This document shows, in pieces, positions 9,793 through 18,684 of a stretch of DNA of 31,835 nucleotides. The notes beneath the pieces are model-generated. The model did no database searches, was not told where the DNA came from, and saw nothing but the letters and a program-made list of their open reading frames with translations. A program made the translations under genes and the position numbers. How positions within the stretch are numbered: position 1 is the first letter of the stretch; each line of letters opens with the position of its first letter. The DNA is from an uncultured Phascolarctobacterium sp. Its GTDB lineage: Bacteria > Bacillota > Negativicutes > Acidaminococcales > Acidaminococcaceae. The stretch spans positions 1-31,835 of the forward strand of contig CAMFZA010000001.1 in the NCBI GenBank assembly GCA_946002345.1, given 5' to 3'.

Positions 9793-10806
9793 TTATCTGT
9801 CGTTCAGAATACCGATTTTTTTCGCTCCTACGGCCACAGCCGTGATAATCACTGCAATGATGAGCGCTGCATAAAAGCCATCAAACTCGGCCCACAGAAC
9901 AGCAGCAATGCCCAAAATAGCAGTGATACCATACATGAGCAGCACTGCCTGCTTTTGGTTCATTCCCATGGCCAAAAGGCGATGGTGCAAATGCCCCTTG
10001 TCCGGCTGAAAAATAGGACGACCATTGCTGTAGCGGCGCATAATAGCAAAGGCAGTATCCATAATGGGCAGCCCCAAAGCAATAGCAGGCACAATCAGTG
10101 CTACAGTAGCGGCAGTCTTCACTGCACCATAGACAGAAATTGCAGCCAGCATATAGCCAATAAACATACTACCCGTATCACCCATAAAAATGGTAGCCGG
10201 ATTGAAATTATAACGAATAAAACCGATAATGCCACCGGCCAAGGCCGCCGTCATCACCGCAATGTGGTAATAGCCCATTTGTACAGCCACCAAAATAACG
10301 GTCAGAGAGGCAATGGCTGACACACCGGCAGCCAGCCCGTCCAGGCCATCAATCAGATTGACCACATTGGTGAAGCTGATTACCCAAAAAATGGTCAGGG
10401 GAATGGACAAATAATCCAAATAAAAATAGCCGCCAAAGGGATTATTGACCCATTCGATACGAATGTCGAAAAGGACCAAAACACAGGCAGCAAAAATCTG
10501 CCCCAGCAGCTTTACCTTGGCAGGTAGCTGGTATTTATCATCCAGCACACCAACTATGACAATTACCGTGGCACCCACTAGGATACCCACGATGTCCATA
10601 GTCATTTCCAGGCTTGCCACTGCGGCAACCATGAAGGCAATATAAATAGCCAACCCACCTAAGCGAGGCATAATCTTCTTGTGCACCTTGCGATTGTCAG
10701 GCTTGTCGATAGCACCGATGAGGAAGGCTAATTTTTTAATGTACGGGGTCAATATATAGCTTACCAAAGCAGCAAGCAAAAAAGGGAAACCATAAGCACT
10801 TAGCAT
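9793..10806 (-). CDS. wecA: Undecaprenyl-phosphate GlcNAc-1-phosphate transferase (WecA/TagO family)
   Basis: This integral membrane enzyme transfers a GlcNAc-1-phosphate type sugar to undecaprenyl phosphate, starting polysaccharide or teichoic-acid-like polymer synthesis. It has about ten membrane helices with the MraY-family motifs DKPDNRKVHKK.MPRLGG near residues 28-44, DDKYQL, NVVNLIDGLDGLAAG, MGDTGSMFIGY and the histidine motif DKGHLHHRLL. I chose the ATG at 10806 because GGAG lies 10 bases upstream and the family's usual N terminus starts there; the frame is open 32 codons further up but that stretch looks non-coding. The exact lipid and sugar cannot be read from sequence. Confidence 0.92.
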   Translation of the reverse strand: MLSAYGFPFLLAALVSYILTPYIKKLAFLIGAIDKPDNRKVHKKIMPRLGGLAIYIAFMVAAVASLEMTMDIVGILVGATVIVIVGVLDDKYQLPAKVKLLGQIFAACVLVLFDIRIEWVNNPFGGYFYLDYLSIPLTIFWVISFTNVVNLIDGLDGLAAGVSAIASLTVILVAVQMGYYHIAVMTAALAGGIIGFIRYNFNPATIFMGDTGSMFIGYMLAAISVYGAVKTAATVALIVPAIALGLPIMDTAFAIMRRYSNGRPIFQPDKGHLHHRLLAMGMNQKQAVLLMYGITAILGIAAVLWAEFDGFYAALIIAVIITAVAVGAKKIGILNDR

Positions 10807-10874
10807 TCTATCTTTACTCCAGAATAAACACACCCACAAAGGAAATCCGGGCTCGCAAGCCCTGCCTTTTATAT

Positions 10875-10902
10875 AGTATATCATCTTTCCCCAAGCAGTC
10901 AA
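10875..10902 (-). promoter_or_regulatory. Promoter of wecA-wecB
   Basis: The minus strand reads TTGACT (10902-10897), a 16-base spacer and TATACT (10880-10875), about 70 bases before the wecA ATG. Confidence 0.7.
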
Positions 10903-10970
10903 TTACTTTTGTTACAAAAAGAACAGAAAAGAGTAAAATCCTTTCCCACCGAAGCTGGCAAAAAAACGAT

Positions 10971-10999
10971 TTTACAAAAGGAGCAAAAAATGATAAAAT
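10971..10999 (+). promoter_or_regulatory. Candidate promoter of the diguanylate cyclase gene
   Basis: TTTACA (10971-10976), a 17-base spacer and TAAAAT (10994-10999) lie 30 bases before the ATG at 11030. GAGG eight bases before that ATG is the ribosome site. A TATAAT slightly further down is an alternative -10 box. Confidence 0.5.
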
Positions 11000-11029
11000 A
11001 ACTTATATAATAATAATGAGGATATTCTT

Positions 11030-12853
11030 ATGAAATTCTTTAAGAAACGTAATATTTTATATTCACTTGTAGCAATTATAGTATTGGCTCTGGTTTCCCT
11101 TGCCTTTATCAGTATCATCACCAATGACACTCGCAAGGATACGGAAGCTCACATGCGAGAGCTGAGCAATCAAAGCATCAGCGCCATCTCCCAAAAGCTG
11201 CACACCGATTCCGTGTGCTTGCACAGTATTGCTGAAACCGTAGGCGGCAGCACCTTACAGCTGAATACGGAAGAGCTGCGCTCCTATTTGGAACGCAAGC
11301 GTATGATTTATGGCTTTGGTGATATTGTAGTCATTGATTTAGAGGGAAGGCCCCTTTCGGCTATTGGTGCTCAGCTTCCCAATATGAAGGAGCAGGAATT
11401 TTTTAAGCTTGCCCTGCAGGGCAGGTTGGTACTGCATAATGGTCGAAGCCTTAGCAACAGAAATGAGCATTTGGTACGGATAGCACAACCGCTGCGGCGC
11501 AACGGCCACACCATTGCCGTCCTTTATGGTGTGTATATGCCCAACCAATTGCGCGCCCTGCTTACAGAAAAGCTTTTTGACAGAAACGCCAGTACCAAGC
11601 TGGTTACTAGTGCCGGTGATATTATCGCTGCTCCCAAAATAGATACAGAATTTTTCACTATTGACAGCTTTTTTGACAGCACACAGACAGAGATATCGCC
11701 CCAGCAGCATGAGCATTATTATAGCCTGCTCCACAACAGACGTCAGGGCTTTATCTCCTACAAATTCAATAGGGAAGATTTTTTGGCAATTCTAACCCCC
11801 ATAGACATGGCTAGATTCAGCACCACTGACCACGCTAGATGGTATTTATCCATGGCCGTGCCCTATGAGCTGATTGCAGCCAAGTCTCGCACCAAGATTT
11901 ATCAAACCACTGGCTTTGCCTTCATTTTGATAATCATCATCGGTGCTTTGATTTTCGCCCTTTATCACAGCAATCAAAAAAAGCGGCAGGAGCTGCAAAA
12001 GGCCTACGAGGAAATCCGGTCCCTGTACCGCACCATTCCCACTCCCATTATCCGCTTCCGCATGGAGGATGGCGGCATTGTTCTTAGCGATAATCGTAGC
12101 TTTGCCAACCTAGTGGGCTGTCCCCACGAAACCTGCCAACATCGCTTCCGCTTTTTTACTAAGCAAGAATTTATAGACCGTATTTGGTCCCTGCCCGACG
12201 GCTCCCACCAAATGGAGATGCTCATTCGTGGTTATGGTAAAAAATATATTTGGCATCTGGCTTTTTTGGAAATTACCACTAAGCCAGAGGGTCGCGAGGC
12301 GCTGTGCGTGCTGGCTAATATCACCACCCAGCGCGAAAAGCTTAATCAGGCTACCCTAGTTTCGCAGACCGATGCTCTTACAGGTCTCGCTAATCGCCGT
12401 GGTATCCAAGAACAGCTAGAGCCTATTTTGGTTAGCGAATCAGTGCAAGGGGCTCTGCTCATCATGGACCTGGATAATTTTAAACAGGTTAATGACCGCT
12501 TTGGTCACCAGGCCGGTTATACAGTACTGGCCGCCTTTGCAGATATGCTGATAGAAATCATGCCGGAGACCAGCTTTATTTCCCGCTATGGCGGTGATGA
12601 ATTTTTAGCCTTTCTGCCCAATGTGGATTAACAAAGAGTTGACGATATTGCACTGGCCATTAAGTCAGCGTTGGGTAAGCGGTTCCCACTTTTCGTGAAG
12701 CTTTGCCAGTTCGGCGTCAGCTTCGGCTCGGTGTTCTTCCCCGATGAAGGCAAGGACTGGGACACCTTGTTCAACAAGGTCGACGATATGCTCTACGAAA
12801 ACAAGCGCCAAAGCAAAACCGGCTTACACAGCGACCCTCTAGATAAAGAGTAA
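11030..12853 (+). pseudogene. Membrane sensor diguanylate cyclase, interrupted by an in-frame TAA in the GGDEF domain
   Basis: The first 533 codons encode a short cytoplasmic tail, a membrane helix (about 10-31), an extracytoplasmic sensor region (about 32-290, Cache-like by size and position), a second membrane helix (about 294-312), a PAS-like segment (about 325-440) and a GGDEF domain that begins at TDALTGLANRR. The active-site loop GGDEF is intact at 521-525 and the metal-binding MDLDNFK..ND.FGH is present. A TAA at 12629-12631 stops translation nine codons later. The same frame then continues for 73 codons with clear GGDEF C-terminal sequence (FGVSFGSVFFPDEG, then NKVDDMLYENKR) to a TAA at 12851, giving 607 codons in all. 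Truncation there removes the last helices and strands of the domain. The inhibitory RxxD site is absent (PETS instead). Either a nonsense mutation, a base-call error or, less likely, read-through. Confidence 0.85.
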
Positions 12854-12878
12854 AAAGCCTTTCTAAAATGTAGATACT

Positions 12879-12909
12879 GCCTGGAGGAGCCTCCGACAGG
12901 GAGTTTTTG
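12879..12909 (+). terminator. Terminator after the diguanylate cyclase gene
   Basis: CCTG / CAGG and GGAG / CTCC form a stacked imperfect hairpin followed by GAGTTTTTG. It lies between two convergent genes, ending the plus-strand cyclase unit. Confidence 0.5.
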
Positions 12910-12949
12910 TTTAGGCTAAACATTGACTACTAACTGCGGCACTGGAGCC

Positions 12950-13828
12950 TTATCTATTTACTATTTTTCCGTAGCATTCAGGGCGTCTATCCCTAAACAA
13001 TCCCCAGCTCAAGCGATCCTCCGCCAGCTGGTCCAGGTCGTACTCTGCATAAAGAATTTCTTCCTTGTCACGACTAGCATCCTGAATCAGGGCACCTGTG
13101 CCATCGGTCATGAAGCTAGAGCCATAGAAGAGCAAGCTGGACTTTTGTCCAGCATTAGCCTCACAGGGCTCCACGCTCTCTAAGCCAATGCGATTTGCCG
13201 CCACCACCGGCATTAAATTCGCCGCACTATGGCCCTGCATTACCCGCCGCCAATGGGGCATGCTATCCGTATCCAAAATCGGCTCCGAGCCGATGGCAGT
13301 GGGATAAAGCAAAAGCTCTGCCCCATTTAGTGCCAAACAACGCGCAGTTTCGCTAAACCATTGGTCCCAGCAAATACCAATGCCAATTTTACCAAATTGA
13401 GTAGCAAATACCTTAAAGCCAGTATCACCAGGTTTAAAATAAAACTTTTCCTGATAGAAATGGTCATCAGGAATATGTGTTTTACGGTACACGCCTAAAT
13501 TCGTGCCATCTGCATCAATGCAGGCGATGGAATTATATAGCTGGTTCACATCACGCTCAAAAAAGCTGATGGGCAGCACAATCCCCAGCTCCTTAGCCAG
13601 GCGCTGACCCATTTGTACAGCAGCATTTTCCGCCGTAGGCTCGGCGTAGGCATAGTACTCATAGCGCCGCTCCTGACAAAAATAGGAGCGCTCCCACAGC
13701 TCCGGCAGCAGTACCAGCTGAGCACCTTGGGACGCTGCTTCCCGCACCAGTGCCTCGGCATGGGCCAAGTTATCCTCACGGCGCACAGCGCATTGCAGCT
13801 GCACTGCGGCCACCTTAATTCTTCTCAT
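12950..13828 (-). CDS. aguB: N-carbamoylputrescine amidase
   Basis: Hydrolyses N-carbamoylputrescine to putrescine, ammonia and CO2, the last step of the agmatine route. It is a nitrilase-family enzyme of 292 residues with the catalytic triad Glu43 (LLPELWE), Lys116 (YRKTHIPD) and Cys153 (GICWDQWF), and the AguB-typical segments DDHFYQEKFYF.PGDTGF and PTAIGSEP. The ATG at 13828 overlaps the aguA stop (ATGA) and has GGGAGG upstream; longer upstream reading only duplicates aguA in another frame. It is the last gene of the polyamine operon. It could also act on N-carbamoylspermidine if aminopropylagmatine is the intermediate. Confidence 0.94.
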   Translation of the reverse strand: MRRIKVAAVQLQCAVRREDNLAHAEALVREAASQGAQLVLLPELWERSYFCQERRYEYYAYAEPTAENAAVQMGQRLAKELGIVLPISFFERDVNQLYNSIACIDADGTNLGVYRKTHIPDDHFYQEKFYFKPGDTGFKVFATQFGKIGIGICWDQWFSETARCLALNGAELLLYPTAIGSEPILDTDSMPHWRRVMQGHSAANLMPVVAANRIGLESVEPCEANAGQKSSLLFYGSSFMTDGTGALIQDASRDKEEILYAEYDLDQLAEDRLSWGLFRDRRPECYGKIVNR

Positions 13829-14967
13829 AAGCGTCCTCCCTTCGGGATCTGCTGGGTAATGCAGTGAATATTGCCACCTCCGGTCAAGATAGCTCTTGCC
13901 GGAATTTGTACCACCCTGCGCTCCGGGCACAATGCAGCCAGCATAGCCGCGGCACGCTCGTCGCTGGCAGCGTTCTCGCCCCCAAAGGCAGGCAGCACCA
14001 CACTGTCATTACTAAAATAAAAGTTTACGTAGCTGGCCGCCAGTCTTTCGCCAGCCTCACGCATATCCTCGCCTTCGACGAAGTCGAAGCCTGCTACCTC
14101 TTCCTCTGAAATGCACACGGGCACATCGGGGATGGGCAGCTTGTGTACAACGATTTTGCGACCCTTGGCATCAGTAGCCTGCTCCAAATAATCCAAGCTA
14201 GCCTTACTCAATGCATATTGGGGGTCCTCCTCCTTATCGGTCCAGGCTAAAACTACCTCGCCAGGACGAATAAAGGCACACACATTGTCCACATGCTCAT
14301 TGGTTTCATCGTTGTAAATGCCTCGAGGCAGCCACAGCACCTTTTCCACATTTAGGTACTCCTTAAGCTTGTCCTCGATTTGTGCCTGAGTCAGCTTGGG
14401 ATTGCGTCCTCCGCTCAGTAAACAGGAGGCAGTTACCAAAGCTGTCCCCTCCCCATCCACATGAATGGAGCCACCCTCCAGCACAAAGGGAGCAGCCTCA
14501 TAAAGCTTGTAGCCCTTGGCTTGTGCAAAGGCGGCAGCAAATTCATCATCCTGCTCGTAATCAGGATAGAGTCCATCCACCTCGCCACCCCAAGCGTTAA
14601 AGCGCCAGTTGATGCCACGCACTTTGCGTCCCTCTGCTGTGTCCTTCACAACAAAGGTGGGGCCAATATCCCGGGCCCAGCTATCATCCGTAGGGATGTC
14701 CAACAGCTCCACATTGGCAATGCCAGATAACATTTGCTCGGCCCGCTGCCAATGCTTGCTCTTTTTATCACAGGCCACATAAACCCGCTCACTAGCCGCT
14801 ATAGCCTTAACGACAACAGTAAAGGCTTCGCAGGCCGCATCAGCGCCAAAGCTCCAGGAGCCCGGACGCTGTGGCCACACAATAATGCAGCCCTCGTGCT
14901 GCTCATATTCTGCCGGCATGCGAAAGCAATCCTGACGCGGAGGTGAATTAGTCAGCATTTCTATCAT
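13825..14967 (-). CDS. aguA: Agmatine deiminase
   Basis: Converts agmatine to N-carbamoylputrescine and ammonia. The 380-residue protein belongs to the pentein fold. Catalytic residues are visible: Cys369 in GGGNIHCITQQ near the C terminus, His225 in DETNEHVDN, and the LEGGSIHVDG segment at 163-172; WPQRP.SW and DDSWARDIGPTF are also typical. AAAGGA precedes the ATG. Its start overlaps the nspC stop and its stop overlaps the aguB start by ATGA, so the three are translationally coupled. Agmatine is supplied by SpeA, the first gene of the operon. Confidence 0.95.
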   Translation of the reverse strand: MIEMLTNSPPRQDCFRMPAEYEQHEGCIIVWPQRPGSWSFGADAACEAFTVVVKAIAASERVYVACDKKSKHWQRAEQMLSGIANVELLDIPTDDSWARDIGPTFVVKDTAEGRKVRGINWRFNAWGGEVDGLYPDYEQDDEFAAAFAQAKGYKLYEAAPFVLEGGSIHVDGEGTALVTASCLLSGGRNPKLTQAQIEDKLKEYLNVEKVLWLPRGIYNDETNEHVDNVCAFIRPGEVVLAWTDKEEDPQYALSKASLDYLEQATDAKGRKIVVHKLPIPDVPVCISEEEVAGFDFVEGEDMREAGERLAASYVNFYFSNDSVVLPAFGGENAASDERAAAMLAALCPERRVVQIPARAILTGGGNIHCITQQIPKGGRL

Positions 14968-16196
14968 GAAAGTCTTCCTTTGAAATCCTCATAACCAAAA
15001 CGGCGCACTAGCTCTGTCGTGCCATCCCTTTTCAGCAAAACAATATCTGGCAAAGGCATGCCGTTAAAGGTATTATTTTTTACCATGGAATAAATAGCCA
15101 TATCCTCAAAAATCAGCTTGTCACCTACGGCTATCTCCTGCTCAAAGCTGTAGTCACCAATTACATCGCCTGCTAAACAAGTCATAGAGGACAAACGATA
15201 GGTGTGCGCCTTTTCGTTGGCAGCAAAGCCATAACGCAGGGGCGGACGATAGGGCATCTCCAATACATCCGGCATATGGCAAGCAGCAGAAGCATCAAGA
15301 ATCAAAATATCCATGCCGTTGTGCACAATATCCAGTACCTCCGTAACAAGATAGCCTGCATTCAGAGCTACGGCCTCGCCCGGCTCCAGGTACACCTCCA
15401 CCTGATACTTATTCCGAATATACTTCAGCAAATCAATTAAAGCCTGCACATCATAATCATCTCTGGTAATGTGGTGACCACCACCTAAATTCAGCCATTT
15501 CAATTGGCTAAAGAATTTGCCAAATTTAGCTTCAAAGGCCTTAAAGGTAGTAAGCAAAGCGTCAGAGTTTTGCTCGCACAGGGTGTGAAAATGCAAGCCC
15601 TCCACGCCCTCCGGTAATACTTCCGGAAAATTAGCCAGAGTAACACCTAAACGGGAGCCCACAGCGCAGGGGTCATAAATGGCGTGCTCCGCCTCCTGCG
15701 TGGAGCATTCCGGGTTAATGCGAATGCCCACGCTAGTCTGGGAGCCCTGCCAAATGCTTCTGTGCTTTTCTAACTGAGCCAGGGAATTAAAAACGATATG
15801 GTCACATATTTGCACCAGCTCCTGCATGTCCTCAGTCTTAAAGGCAGGGGCAAAAACATGGTTCTCCTTGCCCATTTCTTCATGACCAAGGCGTGCTTCA
15901 AAAATGCCACTGGCAGTAGTTCCTGCGAGATATGCTCCCATCAAAGGATAAAGCCGGAACATGGAGAAGCATTTTTGGGCCAGCAAAATATGGCAGCCAG
16001 TTACCTGCTGTACATAGCGCAGCAGCTCCAAATTTTTGACGAGCCTTGCTTCATCCACCACATAACAAGGAGTAGGCAGTGCCTTCAGCACTGCCTCCTG
16101 TTTTGCTAATTTAGTACGCTCTTGTAAAGCCTGCAGCTTGGCATCAGCCTTGGCAGCGTTCACCACATAAGCAGGCATAATCTTTTCATTACTCAT
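14964..16196 (-). CDS. nspC: Carboxynorspermidine/carboxyspermidine decarboxylase
   Basis: A PLP-dependent alanine-racemase-fold decarboxylase that turns carboxyspermidine (or carboxynorspermidine) into the free triamine. The 410-residue protein has LPTPCYVVDEARLVKNL near residues 40-56, the PLP lysine region LLAQKCFSMF, the glycine-rich LNLGGGHHITRDDYD, YLEPGEAVALNAGYLVTEVLD, and a C-terminal active-site cysteine in DASAACHMPDVLEMPYRPP. There is no strong ribosome site at the ATG used, so Met7 remains possible. It lies 13 bases after the dehydrogenase gene that makes its substrate. A related activity on carboxyaminopropylagmatine is possible and cannot be excluded from sequence. Confidence 0.92.
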   Translation of the reverse strand: MSNEKIMPAYVVNAAKADAKLQALQERTKLAKQEAVLKALPTPCYVVDEARLVKNLELLRYVQQVTGCHILLAQKCFSMFRLYPLMGAYLAGTTASGIFEARLGHEEMGKENHVFAPAFKTEDMQELVQICDHIVFNSLAQLEKHRSIWQGSQTSVGIRINPECSTQEAEHAIYDPCAVGSRLGVTLANFPEVLPEGVEGLHFHTLCEQNSDALLTTFKAFEAKFGKFFSQLKWLNLGGGHHITRDDYDVQALIDLLKYIRNKYQVEVYLEPGEAVALNAGYLVTEVLDIVHNGMDILILDASAACHMPDVLEMPYRPPLRYGFAANEKAHTYRLSSMTCLAGDVIGDYSFEQEIAVGDKLIFEDMAIYSMVKNNTFNGMPLPDIVLLKRDGTTELVRRFGYEDFKGRLS

Positions 16197-16209
16197 AATT
16201 AACCACTAA

Positions 16210-17469
16210 TCACTCAACAGTAGCGGGGTTTTCATCCACAACCCAGGGCAGGCCAAACTTGTTCAGCATATCCATATAGGGATCGGGATCAAACTCTTCT
16301 ACGTTAAATACGCCCTTGCCCTGCCACTTTTTGGTTACAACCAAAGCCGTACCAATCATAGCAGGTACACCGGTGGTATAGCTGATGGCTTGGGAGCCAA
16401 CCTCTTTGTAGCATTCCTGATGGTCACAAACATTGTAAATAAAGATGGTCTTCTTTTCGCCATTTTTGGAACCGGTAACGATGCAACCAATATTGGTTTT
16501 CCCCACAGTGCGGGGGCCCAGGGAAGCAGGGTCCGGCAACAGTGCCTTCAGGAATTGAATGGGCACGATTTCGCGGCCTTCGTACATCATGGGCTTGGTG
16601 GACAGCATGCCCACGTTTTCCAAGCACTTCATATGGGTCAAATAGCTTTGACCAAAGGTCATGAAGAAGCGAATGCGTTTTACGCCGGGGATATTTTTAG
16701 CCAGGGATTCAATTTCCTCATGGTGGAGCAGATACATATCCTTCATACCCACTTCGGGGAAATTGTACTCACGTTTAATGGACATGGCGGGTATTTCGAT
16801 CCATTTACCATTTTCCCAATAGGAGCCGGGAGCAGAAACCTCGCGCAGATTAATTTCGGGGTTAAAATTAGTTGCAAAGGGGTAGCCATGGTCACCGCCA
16901 TTGCAGTCCAAAATGTCGATAGTATCGATTTGGTCAAAGTAATGCTTTAAGGCATAAGCAGAGAAAACGCTGGTAACGCCGGGATCGAAGCCCGTGCCCA
17001 AAAGAGCCATAATACCAGCCTTCTCGAATTTTTCCTTGTAAGCCCATTGCCAGGAATAGTCGAAGTAAGCAGAGAAGCCCTCCTCCTTGCAGCGCTTGTC
17101 ATAAACAGCACGCCAAGCAGGATCATCAATATCCTCCGGCTCATAGTTAGCGGTGTCAATATAGTCAACCTTGCACTCTAGACAAGCATCCATAATGGTC
17201 AAGTCCTGGTAGGGCAAAGCCACATTCAAAACAGCGTCAGGCTCATATGCTTTAATTAAAGCAACCAGCTCACCCTTATTATCTGCATCCACCTTAGCAG
17301 TAGTGATTTTAGTGGAGGTGGTAGGCTGCAGCTTGGCGGCAACAGCATCACATTTGGACTTGGTGCGGCTAGCGATGCACAGCTCGGTGAAAACCTCGCT
17401 ATTTTGGCAGCATTTGGCGATGGCAACGCCGGCAACACCGCCGCAGCCGATTACTAATAATTTACTCAT
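16210..17469 (-). CDS. Carboxynorspermidine/carboxyspermidine dehydrogenase (saccharopine dehydrogenase family)
   Basis: Reductively condenses aspartate semialdehyde with a diamine (putrescine gives carboxyspermidine), using NADPH. The protein of about 419 residues has an N-terminal Rossmann fold with VIGCGGVAGVAIAKC, a VNVALPYQD segment, DTANYEPE, and the typical WQWAYKEKFEKAGIMALLGTGFDPGVTSVF region. I place the start at the ATG at 17469, because GGAG lies 9 bases before it; the ATG three codons further up has that ribosome site directly against it. It is followed by nspC, the usual partner. About 190 bases containing a repeat element separate it from speE. Confidence 0.93.
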   Translation of the reverse strand: MSKLLVIGCGGVAGVAIAKCCQNSEVFTELCIASRTKSKCDAVAAKLQPTTSTKITTAKVDADNKGELVALIKAYEPDAVLNVALPYQDLTIMDACLECKVDYIDTANYEPEDIDDPAWRAVYDKRCKEEGFSAYFDYSWQWAYKEKFEKAGIMALLGTGFDPGVTSVFSAYALKHYFDQIDTIDILDCNGGDHGYPFATNFNPEINLREVSAPGSYWENGKWIEIPAMSIKREYNFPEVGMKDMYLLHHEEIESLAKNIPGVKRIRFFMTFGQSYLTHMKCLENVGMLSTKPMMYEGREIVPIQFLKALLPDPASLGPRTVGKTNIGCIVTGSKNGEKKTIFIYNVCDHQECYKEVGSQAISYTTGVPAMIGTALVVTKKWQGKGVFNVEEFDPDPYMDMLNKFGLPWVVDENPATVE

Positions 17470-17535
17470 ACTATTCATCTCCTATCTATATTTACATGAA
17501 ATTATTATATATACTAAATTAGAACATCGGTCAGC

Positions 17536-17653
17536 ACACATTAGAAGTGCCGGATAACAAGGAACAGTGCAGTGGATGCAGCGCAGGCGTACTTTTAGTA
17601 CGTCAAGCAAGTCCACTGTACTGTGACGCAGGAAGACGGTGCTTATAATGCGT
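17536..17653. repeat. Intergenic inverted-repeat element, copy A (118 bp)
   Basis: The element is bounded by imperfect inverted ends (ACACATTAGAAGTGCC on the left; the right end reads ACGCATTATAAGCACC when complemented, 12 of 16 matching). Inside are a second pair of arms (CAGTGCAGTGGA against TCCACTGTACTGTG) and a central GTACT-TTT-AGTAC hairpin, so the whole element can fold into one long hairpin in either strand. The outer end lies 5 bases from the speE stop. It shares end and centre sequences with copy B. It resembles a non-autonomous MITE or REP-type repeat. Confidence 0.75.
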
Positions 17654-17658
17654 GATGA

Positions 17659-18513
17659 CTATTTCTCTTCTTCCTCTAGCATATCCTCCACATACTTCGG
17701 CAGCATAAACGCTCCCTTATGCAGATTGGCAGAATAATACCAGGTCTTAATTCCCCTAGCCTTCCACTTTACTGGATCAAAATCCTTGAGGGGATGGTAC
17801 TTTTTAGAGGCAAAGCCAAAGAGCCAGTAGCCGGAGGGGCAGGTGGGTATGGCTGCCTGATACACACGACTAATGGGGAAGCTGTGACTAGCCTTGCGGT
17901 GCATGGCCCGACAGGTTTCCTCGTCTTCATCGTAGAAGGGACTGCCGTGCTGGTATACCATGATGCCATCCTCCTTGAGGGCACGGAAGCAGTTTCCATA
18001 AAACTCCTTGGTAAAGAGTCCTGCCGCATGACCAAGAGGGTCGATAGCATCATTAATAATTAAATCATAGGCATTAACCTTGGAGCGCAAAAAGCGCAGG
18101 CCATTGGCATTAAAAATCGTCACCCGAGCATCATCCAGCCCGATGGCATTGTCGGGGAAAAAGTCGCGACACACATCAATAAAAACGTGATCCGTTTCCA
18201 CAACATCTATTTCTTCAATCTCCGGATAGCGGGACAGCTCACGGGCCACTCCACCGTCACCACCACCAATAACCAGCACCTTTTTCACATGGGGGTGCAC
18301 GGCCATGGGCACGTGGACGATCATTTCGTCATAAATAAATTCATCCTTTTGGGAGAAAACGATGGTGCCATCACAGGCAATAAAGCGTCCAAACTCCTTG
18401 GAATCAAAAACATCTATACGCTGAAAATCCGTATCCTCACCAAAAAGCTGCTTTTCAATTTTTATATCTAATTTTACATCATCGGTATGGTAATCAGAAA
18501 ACCACAGCTCCAT
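17659..18513 (-). CDS. speE: Spermidine synthase family aminopropyltransferase
   Basis: Transfers an aminopropyl group from decarboxylated SAM to an amine acceptor. The 284-residue protein has the N-terminal beta domain with GTIVFSQKDEFIYDEMIVHVP, the nucleotide loop GGGDGG at 83-88, the acidic Glu106 (VVETD) and the catalytic loop D155-A-I-D158-P. Differences from most SpeE: the adenine-contacting Asp of the usual DG pair is Asn137 (NANGLRF), the loop normally DSTDP.GP is DAIDPLGH. No speD is in the window, so the source of decarboxylated SAM is not seen. The ribosome site is weak (AAGG). It is the second gene of the polyamine operon. Confidence 0.9.
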   Translation of the reverse strand: MELWFSDYHTDDVKLDIKIEKQLFGEDTDFQRIDVFDSKEFGRFIACDGTIVFSQKDEFIYDEMIVHVPMAVHPHVKKVLVIGGGDGGVARELSRYPEIEEIDVVETDHVFIDVCRDFFPDNAIGLDDARVTIFNANGLRFLRSKVNAYDLIINDAIDPLGHAAGLFTKEFYGNCFRALKEDGIMVYQHGSPFYDEDEETCRAMHRKASHSFPISRVYQAAIPTCPSGYWLFGFASKKYHPLKDFDPVKWKARGIKTWYYSANLHKGAFMLPKYVEDMLEEEEK

Positions 18514-18540
18514 TCTATCACAACCTTAATATATAATAAT

Positions 18541-18563
18541 GGTGCTTTATCATTCGTCTACAC
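18541..18563. repeat. Partial copy of the right end of the intergenic repeat
   Basis: The 23 bases GGTGCTTTATCATTCGTCTA plus CAC are close to the right end of copy B together with the first bases of the speA 3' end (GATGCTCTATAATGCGTCTA plus CAC). It lies in the gap between speE and speA, outside copy B, and looks like a leftover of repeat insertion or partial duplication. Confidence 0.45.
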
Positions 18564-18587
18564 AACAATAAAAATCAATATATCAAG

Positions 18588-18684
18588 ACACATTAGAAAG
18601 TATCAGATGCGCGAAACGGCGACGACGGCGTACTAGAAGTACGTCTAGGAGCCGTGACAAAGCAGATGATGCTCTATAATGCGT
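18588..18684. repeat. Intergenic inverted-repeat element, copy B (97 bp)
   Basis: It shares with copy A the left end ACACATTAGAA, the right end TATAATGCGT and the centre GCGTACT....AGTACGTC, while the sequence between is different but still self-complementary (ACGGC against GCCGT). This pattern of conserved ends and compensating arms suggests that structure is kept rather than sequence. It touches the speA stop codon (18687-18685), so on the operon mRNA it forms directly 3' of speA. Confidence 0.75.

Noticed and set aside
12629..12631. Genetic code change or programmed read-through at TAA
   Set aside because: TAA ends many intact genes here (atpC, wecA, DUF401), and no read-through signal is visible, so a point mutation or sequencing error is simpler.
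17536..18684. CRISPR array, because of two repeated intergenic elements
   Set aside because: There are only two full copies, about 1 kb apart, of different length with self-complementary arms and genes between them; there are no regular spacers.
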